Source: Mytilus californianus (taxonomy: Eukaryota > Mollusca > Bivalvia > Mytilida > Mytilidae). Taken from it: a DNA stretch of 64,000 bases. The position numbers and the translations under genes are program-made. The stretch is from NCBI RefSeq assembly GCF_021869535.1, contig NW_026262701.1, forward strand, positions 50,905,278 through 50,969,277. The letters are read 5' to 3'. The notes under the pieces are model-generated. The model made no database searches and was not told where the DNA came from. It worked only from the letters and a program-made list of their open reading frames with translations. Within the stretch, counting starts at the first letter, position 1; every line of letters starts with the position of its first letter. Below are positions 22,097-34,067 of the stretch, piece after piece.

Positions 22097-22412
22097 TTTA
22101 CCCCGCCACATTCTGTATGTGCCTGTCCTAAGTCAGGAGCCTGTAATTCAGTGGTTGTCGTTTGTTGCTTTATGATATGATATTTGATTTTCGTTCATTG
22201 TTTTGTACATAAATCAGTCCGTTAATTTTCTCGTTTGAATTGTTTTACATTTGTCATTTCGGGGCTTTTTATAGCTTACTATGCGGTATGGGTTTTACTC
22301 ATTTTTGAAGGCCGTACGGTGACATATAGTTCTTAATTTCTGTGTCATTTGGTCTCTTGTGGAGAGTTGTCTCATTGGCAATCATACCACATCTTCTTAT
22401 TTTTATATATAG
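22097..22412 (-). repeat. PLE-tail repeat, inverted orientation relative to 1009
   Basis: It reads CCCCGCCACATTCTGTATGT, CTGTCCTAAGTCAGGAGCC, TGCGGTATGGG and ends GGCAATCATACCACATCTTC with TTATTTTTATATA. In this orientation the retroelement tail points to the right (source strand plus). Sequence 21,530-22,096 holds nothing I can name. Confidence 0.8.
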
Positions 22413-23430
22413 CAAAAGGCAACATATAACTTTGGCCATCACAGTTACAAGAATACCAGAAAGTGGAATTCAGTCATTCTTATAATATACAATTTGATAA
22501 TATATTTTTGTTTTCGCTCGTCACCTGTCTCCCATCTTTGTGAGAAAGTTCTATAAATATAAATAATGAACACAATTATAACATATTGTCACTTGAACGG
22601 ACTTATAAAATGAAGATAGACCAAAGAAAAATAAAACTTATCAGCTGACAATTTCATTCGAGTCTATATAATGCTGCATTCTGATGATCGTCCTAATTTG
22701 TAACCTTTTAATCGATTTGATAAAAACTGTTAAACTATTTGCAAACTACACTATCCAATTCCCTCTGAAGTTTCAAAAACTGTGACCTAGTTTTTTTTTA
22801 GCACATGTCAACAAAGTTTACATTATGTCAAAGGTGTTCGGATCTTAGACAAGTTTCAGGTAAGTCAACATTTTATTTACATTTTTTTTAATTTTATAAC
22901 ATCTGTTTTAGGGAAATATTATCATAGATAAAATTATAAAAGCTCTCAAAGCTATATGCAAGCTGAAAATATGATGTCATAAATTCAAATAGTTTACTTG
23001 CAAATGTCTAAATAGTAAATATACAAACTCACTGTTTAAAATAATCGTTTAAAAATCCGAGACTTGTTTTTGTGGTATAAGTATTCGGAAACTGTATAAG
23101 ATCTTTGCGAATAATATTTATTTTTCAATTTTCCATTTTTTCCAGTGGGAGATTTTATAATGACTTGCTTCACGAAATATCTGAGGATTTGAAAAAAAAA
23201 CATTTGTATGGACAGTTTAAACCCATATTGAATATCCTGAGCTATGAATGTAACTTGTTCATGAACATTGAATTAGTTGTCTATGATAGTCGTATATCCT
23301 GGTAAAGGTCTAGTGCTTACGCCATCTTTTGTTAATTGCGGGAAGAATATTGGACAATGTACATATGGAAATTTTAAGACTACTCATGTTAAATGTAGTT
23401 TATTATTGTGTTTAGAAATTAATTCATATC
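22413..23430. other. Intergenic; one possible non-coding exon
   Basis: A strong splice donor (CAG/GTAAGT) occurs at 22,859/22,860 on the plus strand. It could end a 5' untranslated exon of the gene at 26,837, whose ATG sits one base after a TTTTCAG acceptor. That link is a guess. The rest shows no gene or repeat I recognise. Confidence 0.25.
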
Positions 23431-25375
23431 ATTTTTATACGACCGCAAAAATTAAAAAAATTTTGGTCGTATATTGGTATGACGTCGTCGTCGTCGTCGT
23501 CGTCGTCCGGCGTCGTCCGGCGTCGTCCGAAGACACATTGGTTTTCGCACTCTAACTTTAGTTTAAGTGAATGGATCTCCATGAAATTTTACCATACGGT
23601 TCGATACCACGAAAGGAAGGTTGGGATTGATTTTGGGGGTTATGGTACCAACAGTTAAGGAATTAGGGGCCGAAAAGGGGCCAAAAATAAGCATTTTTGT
23701 AACTTCCAGACAATAACTTGTGTGTAAGTGTATGGATCTCTCTGTCATTGTACCACAAGGTTCCATATCACAAAGGGAAGGCTGTAATTGATTTTGGGGG
23801 TAATTGCCTCAAAATTTTAGGAATTAGGGGCCAAAAAAGGGGCAAAAAACAAGCATTTTTCTAGTTTCATGACAATAACTTGTGTGTTAGTGTTTGGATA
23901 TTTCTGAAATTGTACTACAAGGTTCCATATCACAAAGGGAAAGCTGGAATTGAGTTTGGGGGTAATTGCCCTAAACGTTTAGGAATTGGGGGCCAAAAAG
24001 GGGCCAAAAATAAGCATTTTTCTAGTTTCCAGACAATAACTTGTGTTCAAGTGTATGGATCTCTCTGAAATTGTACTGCAAGGTACCATACCACAAAGGG
24101 AAGGCTGGGATTGAGTTTGGGGGTGATGAATCATAAGGGGGTTCAAAAAATTGGGGGGGGGGGGGGGTTTCTTTTTTTTTTCTTTTAAAATTTTCCATTT
24201 TAAGTTGGTTATTTCTGATTTATATTTAAAAGCAAATAATAATGATATGGTAGGAGATACACACCAAACAGGATGTGTAAATTATTATATAATAAGTATT
24301 GTGCAATAGCAAGAAATTTTCAATTGTACAGTATTGCACAATAGCAAGAAATCTTCAATTGCACAGTATTGCGCAATAGCAAGAAATCTTCAATTGCACA
24401 GTATTGCGCAATAGCAAGAAATATCCAATAGCACAATATTGCGCAATAGCAAGAAATTGTCAATTGTACAGTATTGCGCAATAGCAAGAAATATTCAATT
24501 GCACAGTATTGTGCAAAAGAAGATACTTCGTATAAATTGCTTATTTCTTGATCAATTTCAATGGGGTTTTATTCTTGAATTCTTGGGGTTCTTTAATATT
24601 CTGAATCTAACCGTGTATTAAGTTTTTGGATTTTGGGCCCCGTTTTTAAATTGGTCCACATTGAGGTCCAAAGGGTCCAAAATTTAACTTTGTTTGATTT
24701 CATCAAAAATTCAATTATTGGGGTTCTTTGATATGCCGAATCTAACCGTGTATTTAGATTCTTAATTTTTGGTTCCGTTTTCAAATTGGTCTACATTAAG
24801 GTCCAAAGGGTCCAAAATTAAACTTAGTTTGATTTTAACAAAAATTGAATTTTTAGGGTTCTTTGATATGCTGAATCTAAACATGTATTTAGATTTTTGA
24901 TTATGGGCCCAGTTTTCAAGTTGGTCCAAATCGGGGTCCAAAATTAAACTTTGTTTGATTTCAACAAAAATTGAATACATGGGGTTCTTTGATATGCTGA
25001 ATCTAACCATGTATTTAGATTTTTGATTTTTGGGCCCCGTTATCAACTTTGTCCACATTGAGGTCAAAAGGGTCTAAAATAAAACTTTGTTTGATTTCAT
25101 CAAAAATTGAATTCTTGGGGTTCTTTGATATGCTGAATCTAACCATGTATTTAGATTTTGGATATTGGACCATAATAGGTGAATGTCCAATTTAAAATTT
25201 TTAAGTTCTTAGACCACATTCATTCTGTGTCAGAAACCTATGCTGTGTCAAATATTTAATCACAATCCAAATTCAGAGCTGTATCAAGCTTGAATGTTGT
25301 GTCCATACTTGCCCCAACTTTTCAGGGTTCGACCTCTGCGGTCGTATCAAGCTGCGCCCTGCGGAGCATTTTATT
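23431..25375 (+). mobile_element. Composite tandem-array element, short copy
   Basis: This copy has the same ends as the 14-kb element: ATACGACCGCA at 23,437 and TGCGGTCGTAT at 25,337-25,347, with homology running on through CAAGCTGCGCCC. It carries the same order of parts: GTC microsatellite, 161-bp units, six 35-bp units, then only about five 126/135-bp units (landmarks 24595, 24720, 24855, 24981, 25117). It is very similar base by base to the long copy, so both are recent relatives. It lies about 1.9 kb past the BARX stop codon. Confidence 0.85.
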
Positions 25376-25559
25376 ACTCATTTGATTCAAAAGAAACAGA
25401 GGCTCGTCGCTGTTCTTTATTTTGACTGTCTTGAATAAAATAACACGTACGTTAGTTAAGTTTTCTGTAAGTAAATTATGTCAGTCATTGCACGAAAGAA
25501 ATTAGCATAACGACTTTTAACTTACAGACAATTATAGACACCTGTATATCATTAAAGAC

Positions 25560-26030
25560 CGGACCTCTCAAAAGTCTTTTGAATTTGTTTATTGTTGAAG
25601 ATCGTTAATTGACCTCTAAAATGTCTTTTAGACTTGTCTTTTGTTGAAGATTGGTTTTTTTACCTAATAAAGGTCTTTGAAGTTTCAGACTTGTCTTTTG
25701 TGGAAGATCGTATTTTGACCTGAAAAAAATGTCTATTGGACTTGTTTTTTTTCTTACGGTCGCATTTTGACCTCTAAAATGTCTTTTTGACTTTTCTATT
25801 GTTGAAGATAGTATTTAGATCTAAACATTTTCTCTGTATATCTATATTGTTGAAGATCGTATTTTGACCTCAAAAATGGCTTTTTTACTTTTCTATAGTT
25901 GAAGATAGTATTTAGATCAAAAACATGTTCTTTTGACTTATATATATTGTTTCAGATCGTATTTTGACCTCTAAAATGTTTTGTGACCTTGTCTTCGTGT
26001 AAAGATCATGATTTGACCTCTAAAATGTAT
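25560..26030 (+). repeat. About 50-bp tandem repeat array, nine units
   Basis: Degenerate units contain TTGAAGATCGTATTTTGACC and CTAAAATGTCTTTTGACTT. The landmark TTGAAGAT-like sequence recurs at about 25595, 25644, 25701, 25753, 25802, 25850, 25899, 25950 and 25999. Units have diverged more than those of the neighbouring composite element, so the array is older. No coding sense. Confidence 0.75.
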
Positions 26031-26254
26031 GTTAGGGTGTTGCGTTGCTTTCGCCTTGACCGTTACCTCGCGTCTGGTTATTCACAATCAAACGTCGATA
26101 TGAAAGAAATTATTATTGTAAATCGAATTTACCAAAAAAAAAATATCTATACAATTACAATTAGACTTAATTGAATAACAGTTTAACAGTTTGCCTATAT
26201 TTACGGTCTAAATGTTGTCTTCTTTGAATGACACCTTGTGTTTGTAACATAGTA

Positions 26255-26560
26255 ATTGTTATTATACCCCCTCTCCAAAGGAACGGGAATACTGGTTTAC
26301 GTCCGTCATATAAAATTTTGGTCGCACTTTTCTCAGGCCTATAAATCAGAGGTTTCTGAAATTTGGTATCAAGCTTAACGCGAGCATGTTATGTTCAGAA
26401 TCGTCGCTCTTTAACTTCCTGTCTACCGATCTTAACAATTATGGCCATGCATGAAATTTCCGTCGCAGTTTTCTCAGGAACACTACGAATCAAGGCTTTC
26501 TTAAATTTAGAATCAAGCTTCATGAGAGCATGATATACCATGTGATAACTTTTCACATCC
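26255..26560 (+). repeat. Dispersed repeat beginning TGTTATTATACCCC
   Basis: It contains GAATACTGGTTTACGTCCGT and two related half-units with TTTTCTCAGG followed by ATCAAGCTT and GAGCATG. A short inverted fragment of the same family lies at 29,715-29,775. I recall similar 'ATTATACCCC' repeats in bivalve DNA but cannot assign a class. Confidence 0.5.
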
Positions 26561-26836
26561 ATCACTCATCAATTTGCTGTTTACTGAATACTCAGAGCGG
26601 GATATCATAAAATGGTGAGCCATAGCTTACAGTTCAACTTGTTGCATCCACTCGGGACCGGGTTGGGCTTTCACAAACTGTCAATCTCAGTATGAACGGA
26701 AGTGAATGATTCAAACCATAGCAAAGGGGAGGGCCTGGGTCAAAGTTTTAATCGTCATGTGGGATCGGTGTGGATGCCCCATCATACAAACTACGTATAC
26801 ATCGCTGACAAATATAGATAAGTTTTACTTTTCAGT

Positions 26837-27373
26837 ATGAATTCGGATCAACAAAATTCTAAACCATATGTGTTTGATCGCTTATCAGAGGATATCAGCA
26901 AGCACAATGAAAAATCTACACTGCAGAGAATATCGAATGCTTCCGGTATTTCAGTTCAAAATACGAAATTTACCAGCAGGCCACAAAAACAATGTCAATC
27001 ACTCCAATGGAGTAAGTCAAAACTTGGACAAACCATATTATATGGGAAAACAACACACCAACGACACTTAGAAACTAAGATTGCAAACATTGAAAGACAG
27101 AAGTTACAGTCTATTAGAAACATGGAATGGAAACAATTAGATGTGTTCCGTTCTCTCGCAAACTCTAAACTTAAAGATGTAAAAGAGAAAGAAAATATCG
27201 GAGCAGCGTTTCAGACTTCAATTGAGAGAAGAAAACGTCAGTTTATAGCAAAACAATCAAGGAGTGGAGTTGTTAATTTTCCTAGTTTGTCGTCTTCGCA
27301 TTCTCTTGTATCGAAAAGTGGTAACTTTTCAAATGTGCAAAATAAAAATCAGGAAAAGCATTTAGAAGAGTAA
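26837..27373 (+). CDS. Uncharacterised basic, coiled-coil-prone protein (178 aa)
   Basis: I do not recognise this protein. It is the longest open frame in the right flank of BARX and runs from ATG 26,837 to TAA 27,373 without interruption, which is unlikely by chance in such AT-rich DNA. The ATG sits one base after a TTTACTTTTCAG sequence that looks like a splice acceptor, so a non-coding upstream exon is likely. The product is hydrophilic and basic. Residues about 60-145 are rich in Lys, Arg, Glu and Gln, with KIANIERQKLQSIRNMEWKQ likely helical and perhaps coiled-coil, and ERRKRQ a possible nuclear signal. The C-terminus is Ser/Asn-rich. There is no signal peptide or membrane segment. It could be a small species- or clade-restricted gene. 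Confidence 0.55.
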   Translation: MNSDQQNSKPYVFDRLSEDISKHNEKSTLQRISNASGISVQNTKFTSRPQKQCQSLQWSKSKLGQTILYGKTTHQRHLETKIANIERQKLQSIRNMEWKQLDVFRSLANSKLKDVKEKENIGAAFQTSIERRKRQFIAKQSRSGVVNFPSLSSSHSLVSKSGNFSNVQNKNQEKHLEE

Positions 27374-28382
27374 AAGACTGGTAATTTATCTCCAATTGTA
27401 GGACAAATATTAATGTCGAATTCATGTCGTATACATATGCAATCATATTAAAATGTGCTATATTTGCCTTCCATTCTTGTATTCAATGATGTCAGAAGTT
27501 CTAACCACAACATACACTTTACTTTTAGTGCATTGCTAAGAACATTTTACATGACCCATAATGACATCTAGTATCTTACACTAACGATATGGCTGTTCCG
27601 AAGGCTTCTGTTACTGTCAAAATTTGAATATTTCTGTGCTATATTACAAAACATTATAACCGTGTTACGTGGTTGTTTGTAGCCTACCATCCAGTGGCAA
27701 AAATTCCTTGAATACTCAGGTCGACTGAATAATAATTTTTTTTCTTGTAGGAAGTGTTAGAGGAGAGACAAAAAAGTAAAATAATTTGAATGCCACTGAG
27801 AAACAAGGACATCTCATATGATATAAAAATTTGATTAACAATTGCTCACAGACGAATCGGCCGATTCGTTAAAGTGCAGTTTGACATCCAAATACAAACT
27901 AACACCCATCAACACTGACCTTCTTACTGGCGGATTCTCACTGACCAGACCCCTTACATAGCTCTTTTAGACATTATTCCTTTTCAATACAGTTTCCAAA
28001 GGATTGTTACTTCAATATGTCGATCAAAATGGAAGCGAGAAATATAATGCATATTTTTTTATTATGGCCACATCCCCCATGCATAAAGTGCTTTGTTATA
28101 TAATCATTTACATTTTGAGGATATCCAAGAACTGTTAACGACTTTTATTGTAACAGATACATGTTTGCGTGTATTCCTATTCAGCTGGGTTTGAGCCGAT
28201 TTATGTTCGCTATTTTATTACTTTATAATTCTACCCTATAAGAGCATATTCCAATGTAACAAATTCGACTATTTATATTCGCGTTATTTTTCTATTCGTG
28301 AAGGACGCCAACATAAGTTAGTTTACAGTATACTCAGTGTGTTTTTTCTTTGATATTTGATGACGAGAATACACGTTTTGAT
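27374..28382. other. 3' flank of the 178-aa gene; decayed MITE half at the right
   Basis: Nothing is recognised from 27,374 to about 28,240. At 28,250-28,332 TTATATTCGCGTTATTTTTC and TTAGTTTACAGTAT match the right half of the TA-flanked MITE at 1625-1842, so a degenerate copy lies here. Confidence 0.45.
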
Positions 28383-28960
28383 AAAAATAAGAAGAAGTTG
28401 TATGATTGACAATGAGGCAACCATCCACCAGAGACCCAATGGACGTGGGTGTACGCAACTATAGGTCACCATACTGCCTTTAGCAATGAGAAAAAACCCA
28501 TACCGCGTACAGTAAGTTATAAAAAGCCACGAAATAACAAAATGAAAAACAATTCAATCATGAAAACAAATATGATAGACAGCAACCAACGACAAACACT
28601 GAATTACAGGCTACTTACTTCGGACAGACATATACAGAATGTGACGGTGTTAAATGTGTTTGTGGGTGTCCAGTCCTCTCACAACATGGGACAGTGTTGT
28701 AAAAGCACAATATACGAACAAACTGTAAAAATCAGTTTACAAAGGCTTTATTCCACAGTTCGACCCAAATCGCAAAGAAAACACAAAAAAAACTACTAAC
28801 CAAAAGACAAAAAGCACCAACCTAAGAGTACACATACTTACTGAAAACTAGTCCAAAGCCAATTGCAACATGTTTCACAGACCAAAAAGACGACACAAAC
28901 ATGAACTTGTGTAATGCCAAAATAAAAGTATCGACATGATTAGGACCTTTAAAATTATCA
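28383..28960 (+). repeat. PLE-tail repeat, long divergent copy
   Basis: It begins AAGAAGAAGTTGTATGATTG and can be followed through CACTGAATTACAGGC, GGGACAGTGTTGTAA and then AATGCCAAAATAAAAGTATC near 28,915. It therefore reaches about 580 bp into the 3' untranslated part of the source element, which reads on the minus strand. Confidence 0.7.
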
Positions 28961-30072
28961 TTCTGATATGTATGGCCTACTACGATGAAATTGAAAGTAA
29001 AATATATTACTTTATTCAAAATAACATATATATGAAATAAACTAACAGCTTTTAGTTAAACAACGAAAAACACAAAAATGTAATTCAAAAACAAAAAAAT
29101 GCAATAAAGAATATATATGCTGCAATATGCAACATTATATTGTTTCTTTTAAAAAAATATTTACAAAATACACATATGAACTGAGGCGGCCACTTTTGAG
29201 AGCAGAGACGGACAATTGCATCCTTTCCATAACGCCTGAAGTTTACCGCCCACTTTTTATGCACATATACATCTGTATTTTCAAATAACCGCGTAGTAAT
29301 AGGAAATGAAAATGACGACAGCGATTTATGAATGAAGCTTAAGGTTATAAATGATAACTGCACTTAATAAATTTTATAATTTAAAGCTTGGTTTGCCTTT
29401 ACTTAGATTCTCTTCGGAAGCTTTTTCAACTGTACTTATCCGTTTACATCCCGGACCTATATTTAAGGATAACATTGCTCCGAAGTAAGTAAAAGTAAAC
29501 TTTGTATATCCTCCTGTTGCTGCTAAAAAGAGGTAAAACAACATAAAACTTTTTATCTATAACTCATAAACATGCCATGTGAATGCGAAATTATTGTATT
29601 ATCTTGTTGGAGTAAATGATAGATAGGTCCCAGCTGCGAACAACGTTTTCCTCCGTCATGAATCTTCATTGGAAACATATGATAAAATTCTTAAATTAAA
29701 AAAAAAATGAAGTTAAAGAGCGACGATTCTGAACATAACATGATCGCGTCAAGCTTGATACCAATAATTTGAGGCATACATTCGTTGCATCTGTAAAAAA
29801 TGAATAAAAAAATCCTAGCTGGATTAATTTTTTTTTCAGAAAGATCTACAATAATTGTCAACAGTGTTAACATTGTCCTTTTTGTGTGGAAAAACGGCAA
29901 AAAACCAAGATGACCACCATCACTGTAAACAAGATAAAATTGTTCTATAATCATGATAATACATGATTATTTTTGTGAGGTAAAATACTTAACCTGTATT
30001 GAATAACATCTCATGATTATAACTTCACAATAAAGGTAAACGGTATTATCATTGTCCATTTTTGAAGTTGGT

Positions 30073-30074
<2 letters not shown>
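28961..30074. other. Intergenic, minor repeat fragment only
   Basis: At 29,715-29,775 a short inverted match to the 26.3-kb repeat is seen (GCGACGATTCTGAACATAAC, GTCAAGCTTGATACCA). No gene is recognised otherwise. Confidence 0.4.
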
Positions 30075-30116
<42 letters not shown>

Positions 30117-30124
30117 ACACACAC
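30075..30124. repeat. (CA)n microsatellite
   Basis: About 25 CA units with one interruption (ATACACAC). It lies some 290 bp beyond the stop codon of the minus-strand VWA gene and may fall in its 3' UTR. Confidence 0.9.
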
Positions 30125-30409
30125 TTAATAAAACAAAGTAAAAAAATAAATAAAAACAAAATAAACAAAAAGCATGAAAAAGTTGAAAATACATGCAGTT
30201 GGTTAAACAATTTCTAGATTGGAACATTATATGACACCGTTTCAATTTGAATTAATTTTCTTCTTCCGTATAGGCTTTGATAGATTTTACTGCTAAATAT
30301 ACATATACTATATTTTGGTTTTTAGAAGGTTAAAATATTGCTAGTATTACTCTGATACAAGTTAAAATTGTTGATTTGCAGATGAAAAAGTTTGATAAAG
30401 TTACATTTC

Positions 30410-33131
30410 TCAGTCTTCATCTTTTTTAATACTCTTTTTAAGTTCATCTATTGCCCCGTCAAAATCAAAAAACAAACTCTCTCGAACTCCCTTTTCTTTG
30501 TAAACCTTTTCCATCTCGGCTCGCATTGGCGTAGAAGAAACTTTGCTTACGTCCGGTAAAGGACACAAAATGTTGCTATCCGTAACTGTTTCAGCTAAGC
30601 CTGGTGCTTCTCTAGATATAGCTGATGAAACAGCTTTTATTTTTAACCAACTACTCTCTGCTTCTGTTTGTTCGTCTGTATCATCGTCTATTGGTGTATT
30701 TACTTTTTGAAGTAAAGATTCAAAGTTGCTCATCAACGATTTTGCATAGTCAAATATTTCTGTCTGAGCAGTTTCTTGTTTGTCTGCCATATCACCATAT
30801 GTGTTCATCAGTTTCTGAAGCTCTGACTGACCCTCCCTCATTGCATTAGCTGACCCACCCGAATTTCCATCCAGAGCAGCTTTTGCGGCTTTACCTAACA
30901 CTTCTTCCGAAAGCATTCGAGCATCATTCTTGTAGTGTTCGGTGATGGCTTTCCCGCCCTGTACTCTACCTTCTGTGAGAATGTCACTCTTTGTTATTGT
31001 TTTAGTAATTGTTTTCCTCTCTCCAGAAAATCCAGAATATTCCACCTTAACTCTCAAAACTTCCTCTTCAAAAGCTTCCTCCAGATCAAGACCGATACCA
31101 ATATGCCTTGTAGAAGCTGCTGGTATGTCGTAATAAAAGTAAGCCTTTGCAGTTTTTGGACCGCGGGAGGATTGCCCGTGAGTTCGTACTTTATTATCCT
31201 GTGAACAATCCTCATTAATAAGAACGGCGCCATTCACCGACTCTATGTAAACAGACACATTCCAAGCAACGGCCGCTTTTCTCATAAGAACCGGAAGGAA
31301 AAGGTCAGTTTCTGTATTTGAATTGTCAACATCCATGTCTATTGTATAAAAAGCATCACTGCTGCAGAACTTTGATAAGCAGAACATAATCTCTGACGCT
31401 GATTTTCCCAACACGACAGTAGAAATAGAAGCCCATTGGTTAAGAGATTCGTCGAGACCAAACGAAAGTTGCCGAATCTTTTCTCGGACTTCATGTACAA
31501 GTTTACTTGGTTCCTGGGTTCCAGCATTCACTTCACCATCCGAGAAGACTATAATAGCATTTCTGTAGTGAAGCAAATCACGTTTCCTGCAAGAATAAAT
31601 CATATTTTAGTATTTGAATCGGTGTCAAAAATGTGCAATAGTTAATCAGTTTAGTTTATATCGGTCTTGAGAATTGGTGTACATGGCCGAATTTCGGCAT
31701 AGGATGTTTTTGAATGTAAATAATGAAGAATAAGGATAATTTCAGATACATTTATAACATATTTAAAGACTGACTACCACAAATTCATAATAACTCATTC
31801 AATATTAAAAAAGTAAATTTCGAAAAATACTACCGACATACTAACCCTGAACTGGCATCTCTAAATACTTCCAATGCTTTAGACAAACCAGCACTGAGGT
31901 TTGTCTTGGTTGACAAGAAACTTTTGTCTAAAGTGTCTAGTTTTGATTTCAGACGATCCTTTAAAAAGCAAAAAATTAATGAAAATTAACAATACAGTAG
32001 TACGAACATTATGTTCAGTAAACCTATAGTCCATAAACTGTCAATTGGCCAAAAAAGACAAAACTATTACCGTAAATGTTTTCAAACAAAACAGTAGGAT
32101 TGAATAGATACCATGAATCCGGAAAAATTCTGTAATCATATCTACAATTTAGTATTTCATTCGAACGGCACAAAATACTAAATAACTTCCATACATATGA
32201 TATCTATTGGAGAAAAAAAAAATGATGGATTAATTGATTGGTTGAAAATATGCATCAAAACTAGAAATATATTTATAATATCGTGAAATATCTTTAAATT
32301 TTAAGTTATTTTCCCGAAAACAAATCTCTTTTCAAAGAAATCTCTTTCTAAAGCCTTCGCCGTTTGTATCAATGACGTCACCATATAATCAACGGAATGC
32401 TGCCACTGTTCGTATGCGATATATAGGCCGATTGATTGTGAACAGCTAAATATCAACAATATGAAAACCATGTATGACATTTAATAACATTTTTACAATA
32501 CGTTGTATGCTGTATAGCATATGTATAAAAATGGACACGCACCCTGCTTTCGTGTGTAATTTCTGTCATGGGCAATAATACATCTGCATTTTCCCCAAAC
32601 GTTACAAGGCCTGCAAAATCACCATCATCTAATGACGTCACCATATTTTTTGCAAATCCTTTAATTCTGTATAGCTTGCTGTATCTCCGTCTTCTTCCTG
32701 TTTTGATTCCCATGCTGCCGCTTACATCAACCAATATCAGAATACGAGTTTTAATTGGATTAACTTCGTTCGTATGTTTCGTTGTTATCTCTGCAACTAT
32801 TTTTCCCTGAAACACAAAATATACAAGTCAGCAATAATGTGAAAAAATCGGAAAATGAAAAAGAAATCTGTAAGTAGTTTTCTCCAATCTTTTATATACA
32901 TTCAATCAACACTACACGGTACCAATTTTACTGCTGCAGTGGATGTGACAAATAACGTCTCTTCAGTGATGCCAGAGGCCAAAATATTTGTAAATCCAAA
33001 GTAATGCAAACGTTGAAGAACTAATAACACAGAAAATGACCAAAAGTATAGCCATGTTCGGATAAGGAATCTCAGCTTGAACGATTGAGATATCATTTCC
33101 ATAATTTCAAATGATTTCTTGAGGTTTAGAG
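30410..33131 (-). CDS. von Willebrand factor A domain protein (four exons seen)
   Basis: Exons on the minus strand: 33131-32923, 32806-32543, 31958-31846 and 31586-30410 (stop TGA). The last three junctions have matching phases. If translation starts at ATG 33,102 the product has about 577 residues. The VWA fold carries a complete metal-site set: DVSGS (87-91, DxSxS), Thr167 in KTNLSAGL and Asp202 in VFSDGEVN. Downstream is a long region without familiar domains: a beta-rich part (YFYYDIPAASTRHIGIGL) and a helical acidic tail ending KKSIKKDED. The first exon codes a hydrophobic stretch (FLIRTWLYFWSFSVLLVL) that could be a signal peptide or anchor, then ETLFVTSTAAVKL, which runs naturally into GKIVAEITTKH. 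Its donor (GTACCG) is weak, and the 5' limit is uncertain. VWA proteins bind ligands through Mg2+ at this site; partner unknown. Confidence 0.8.
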
Positions 33132-33586
33132 CTGCAAAAAAAAAAGAAAGAAGCAATATCCTTAGTTTTATGCAAACGCCGAAGTACTGAGCTACTGTGC
33201 TGGTGCTATCCTTGTGGACTTACAGTCCATCATCGGAGGTATCGACAGAATGATAGTATTAAATATTAACGAGTCCAATTTAATTACTCAAAAGGTATGT
33301 ATCAATTTATTTTCAAGACTAGAAATCTAAAAATGTACATGAATTAATGAGATATTTTCATTATGCTGCTTATGTACTAGACCGGCATGCGTCGTTGGCC
33401 GAATAGCAGCAAATTTTGATTAAATTTTCAAATTCTTGTATTCAATCGGACCGCGACCAACCGCAGTCGAGACATCCAGTATCTTATTCTTCCGACGATT
33501 TTGATAGGACAGTAACAAAGCGTGGTCGACGAGTGAAGACGACCAGTATTTTCCGTACTCTTCAATCAACAGTCACATAAACATAG
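33132..33586. other. Upstream flank or intron of the VWA gene
   Basis: A strong minus-strand donor (GACT/GTAAGT) occurs near 33,222, but no convincing coding exon precedes it. Nothing else is recognised. Confidence 0.35.
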
Positions 33587-34067
33587 TTTAACCCCTCCAC
33601 ATTCCATATGTGCCTGTCCCAAGTCAGGAGCCTGTAATTCAGTGGTTGTTGCTGTTGATCATATGTGTTTTTGTTAATTTTTTTGTACAGTTCTTGTGGT
33701 GTTCTGTTGCACCACTGTCCCAGGATTAGGTGGAGGGTTGGGCGCCCGCTAACATGTTTGACCCCGCCCGCATTCTGTATGTGCCTGTCCCAAGTCAGGA
33801 ACCTGTAATTCAGTGGTTGCCGTTTGTTGCTGTGTTACATATTTGTTTTTCGTTCATTATTTTGTACATAAATTAGGCCGTTAGTTTTCTCGTTTGAATT
33901 GTTGTACATTTGTCATTTCGGGGCCTTTTATAGCTGACTATGCGGTATGGGCTTTGCTCATGGTTGAAGGCCGTACGATGACCTATAGTTGTTAATTTCT
34001 GTGTCATTTGGTCTCTTGTCGAAAGTTGTCTCATTGGCAATCATACCACATCTTATTTTTATATATA
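33587..34067 (-). repeat. PLE-tail repeat with internal duplication
   Basis: The phrase TGTGCCTGTCCCAAGTCAGGAGCCTGTAATTCAGTGG-like occurs twice (33,610 and 33,780). Between the two is GCACCACTGTCCCAGGATTA, which normally precedes it. So one tail copy is joined to, or duplicated within, another. It ends CATACCACATCTTATTTTTA at about 34,055; the source strand is plus. Confidence 0.75.

Noticed and set aside
24762-25067. 101-codon minus-strand ORF
   Set aside because: Product of the 126/135-bp tandem array in the short composite copy.
30073-30124. Cys/Val-repeat peptide on the minus strand
   Set aside because: It is the CA microsatellite read in frame, without other coding evidence.
30625-31645. 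Plus-strand ORFs opposite the VWA gene
   Set aside because: They are shadows of the long minus-strand exon, with no own splice or start support.
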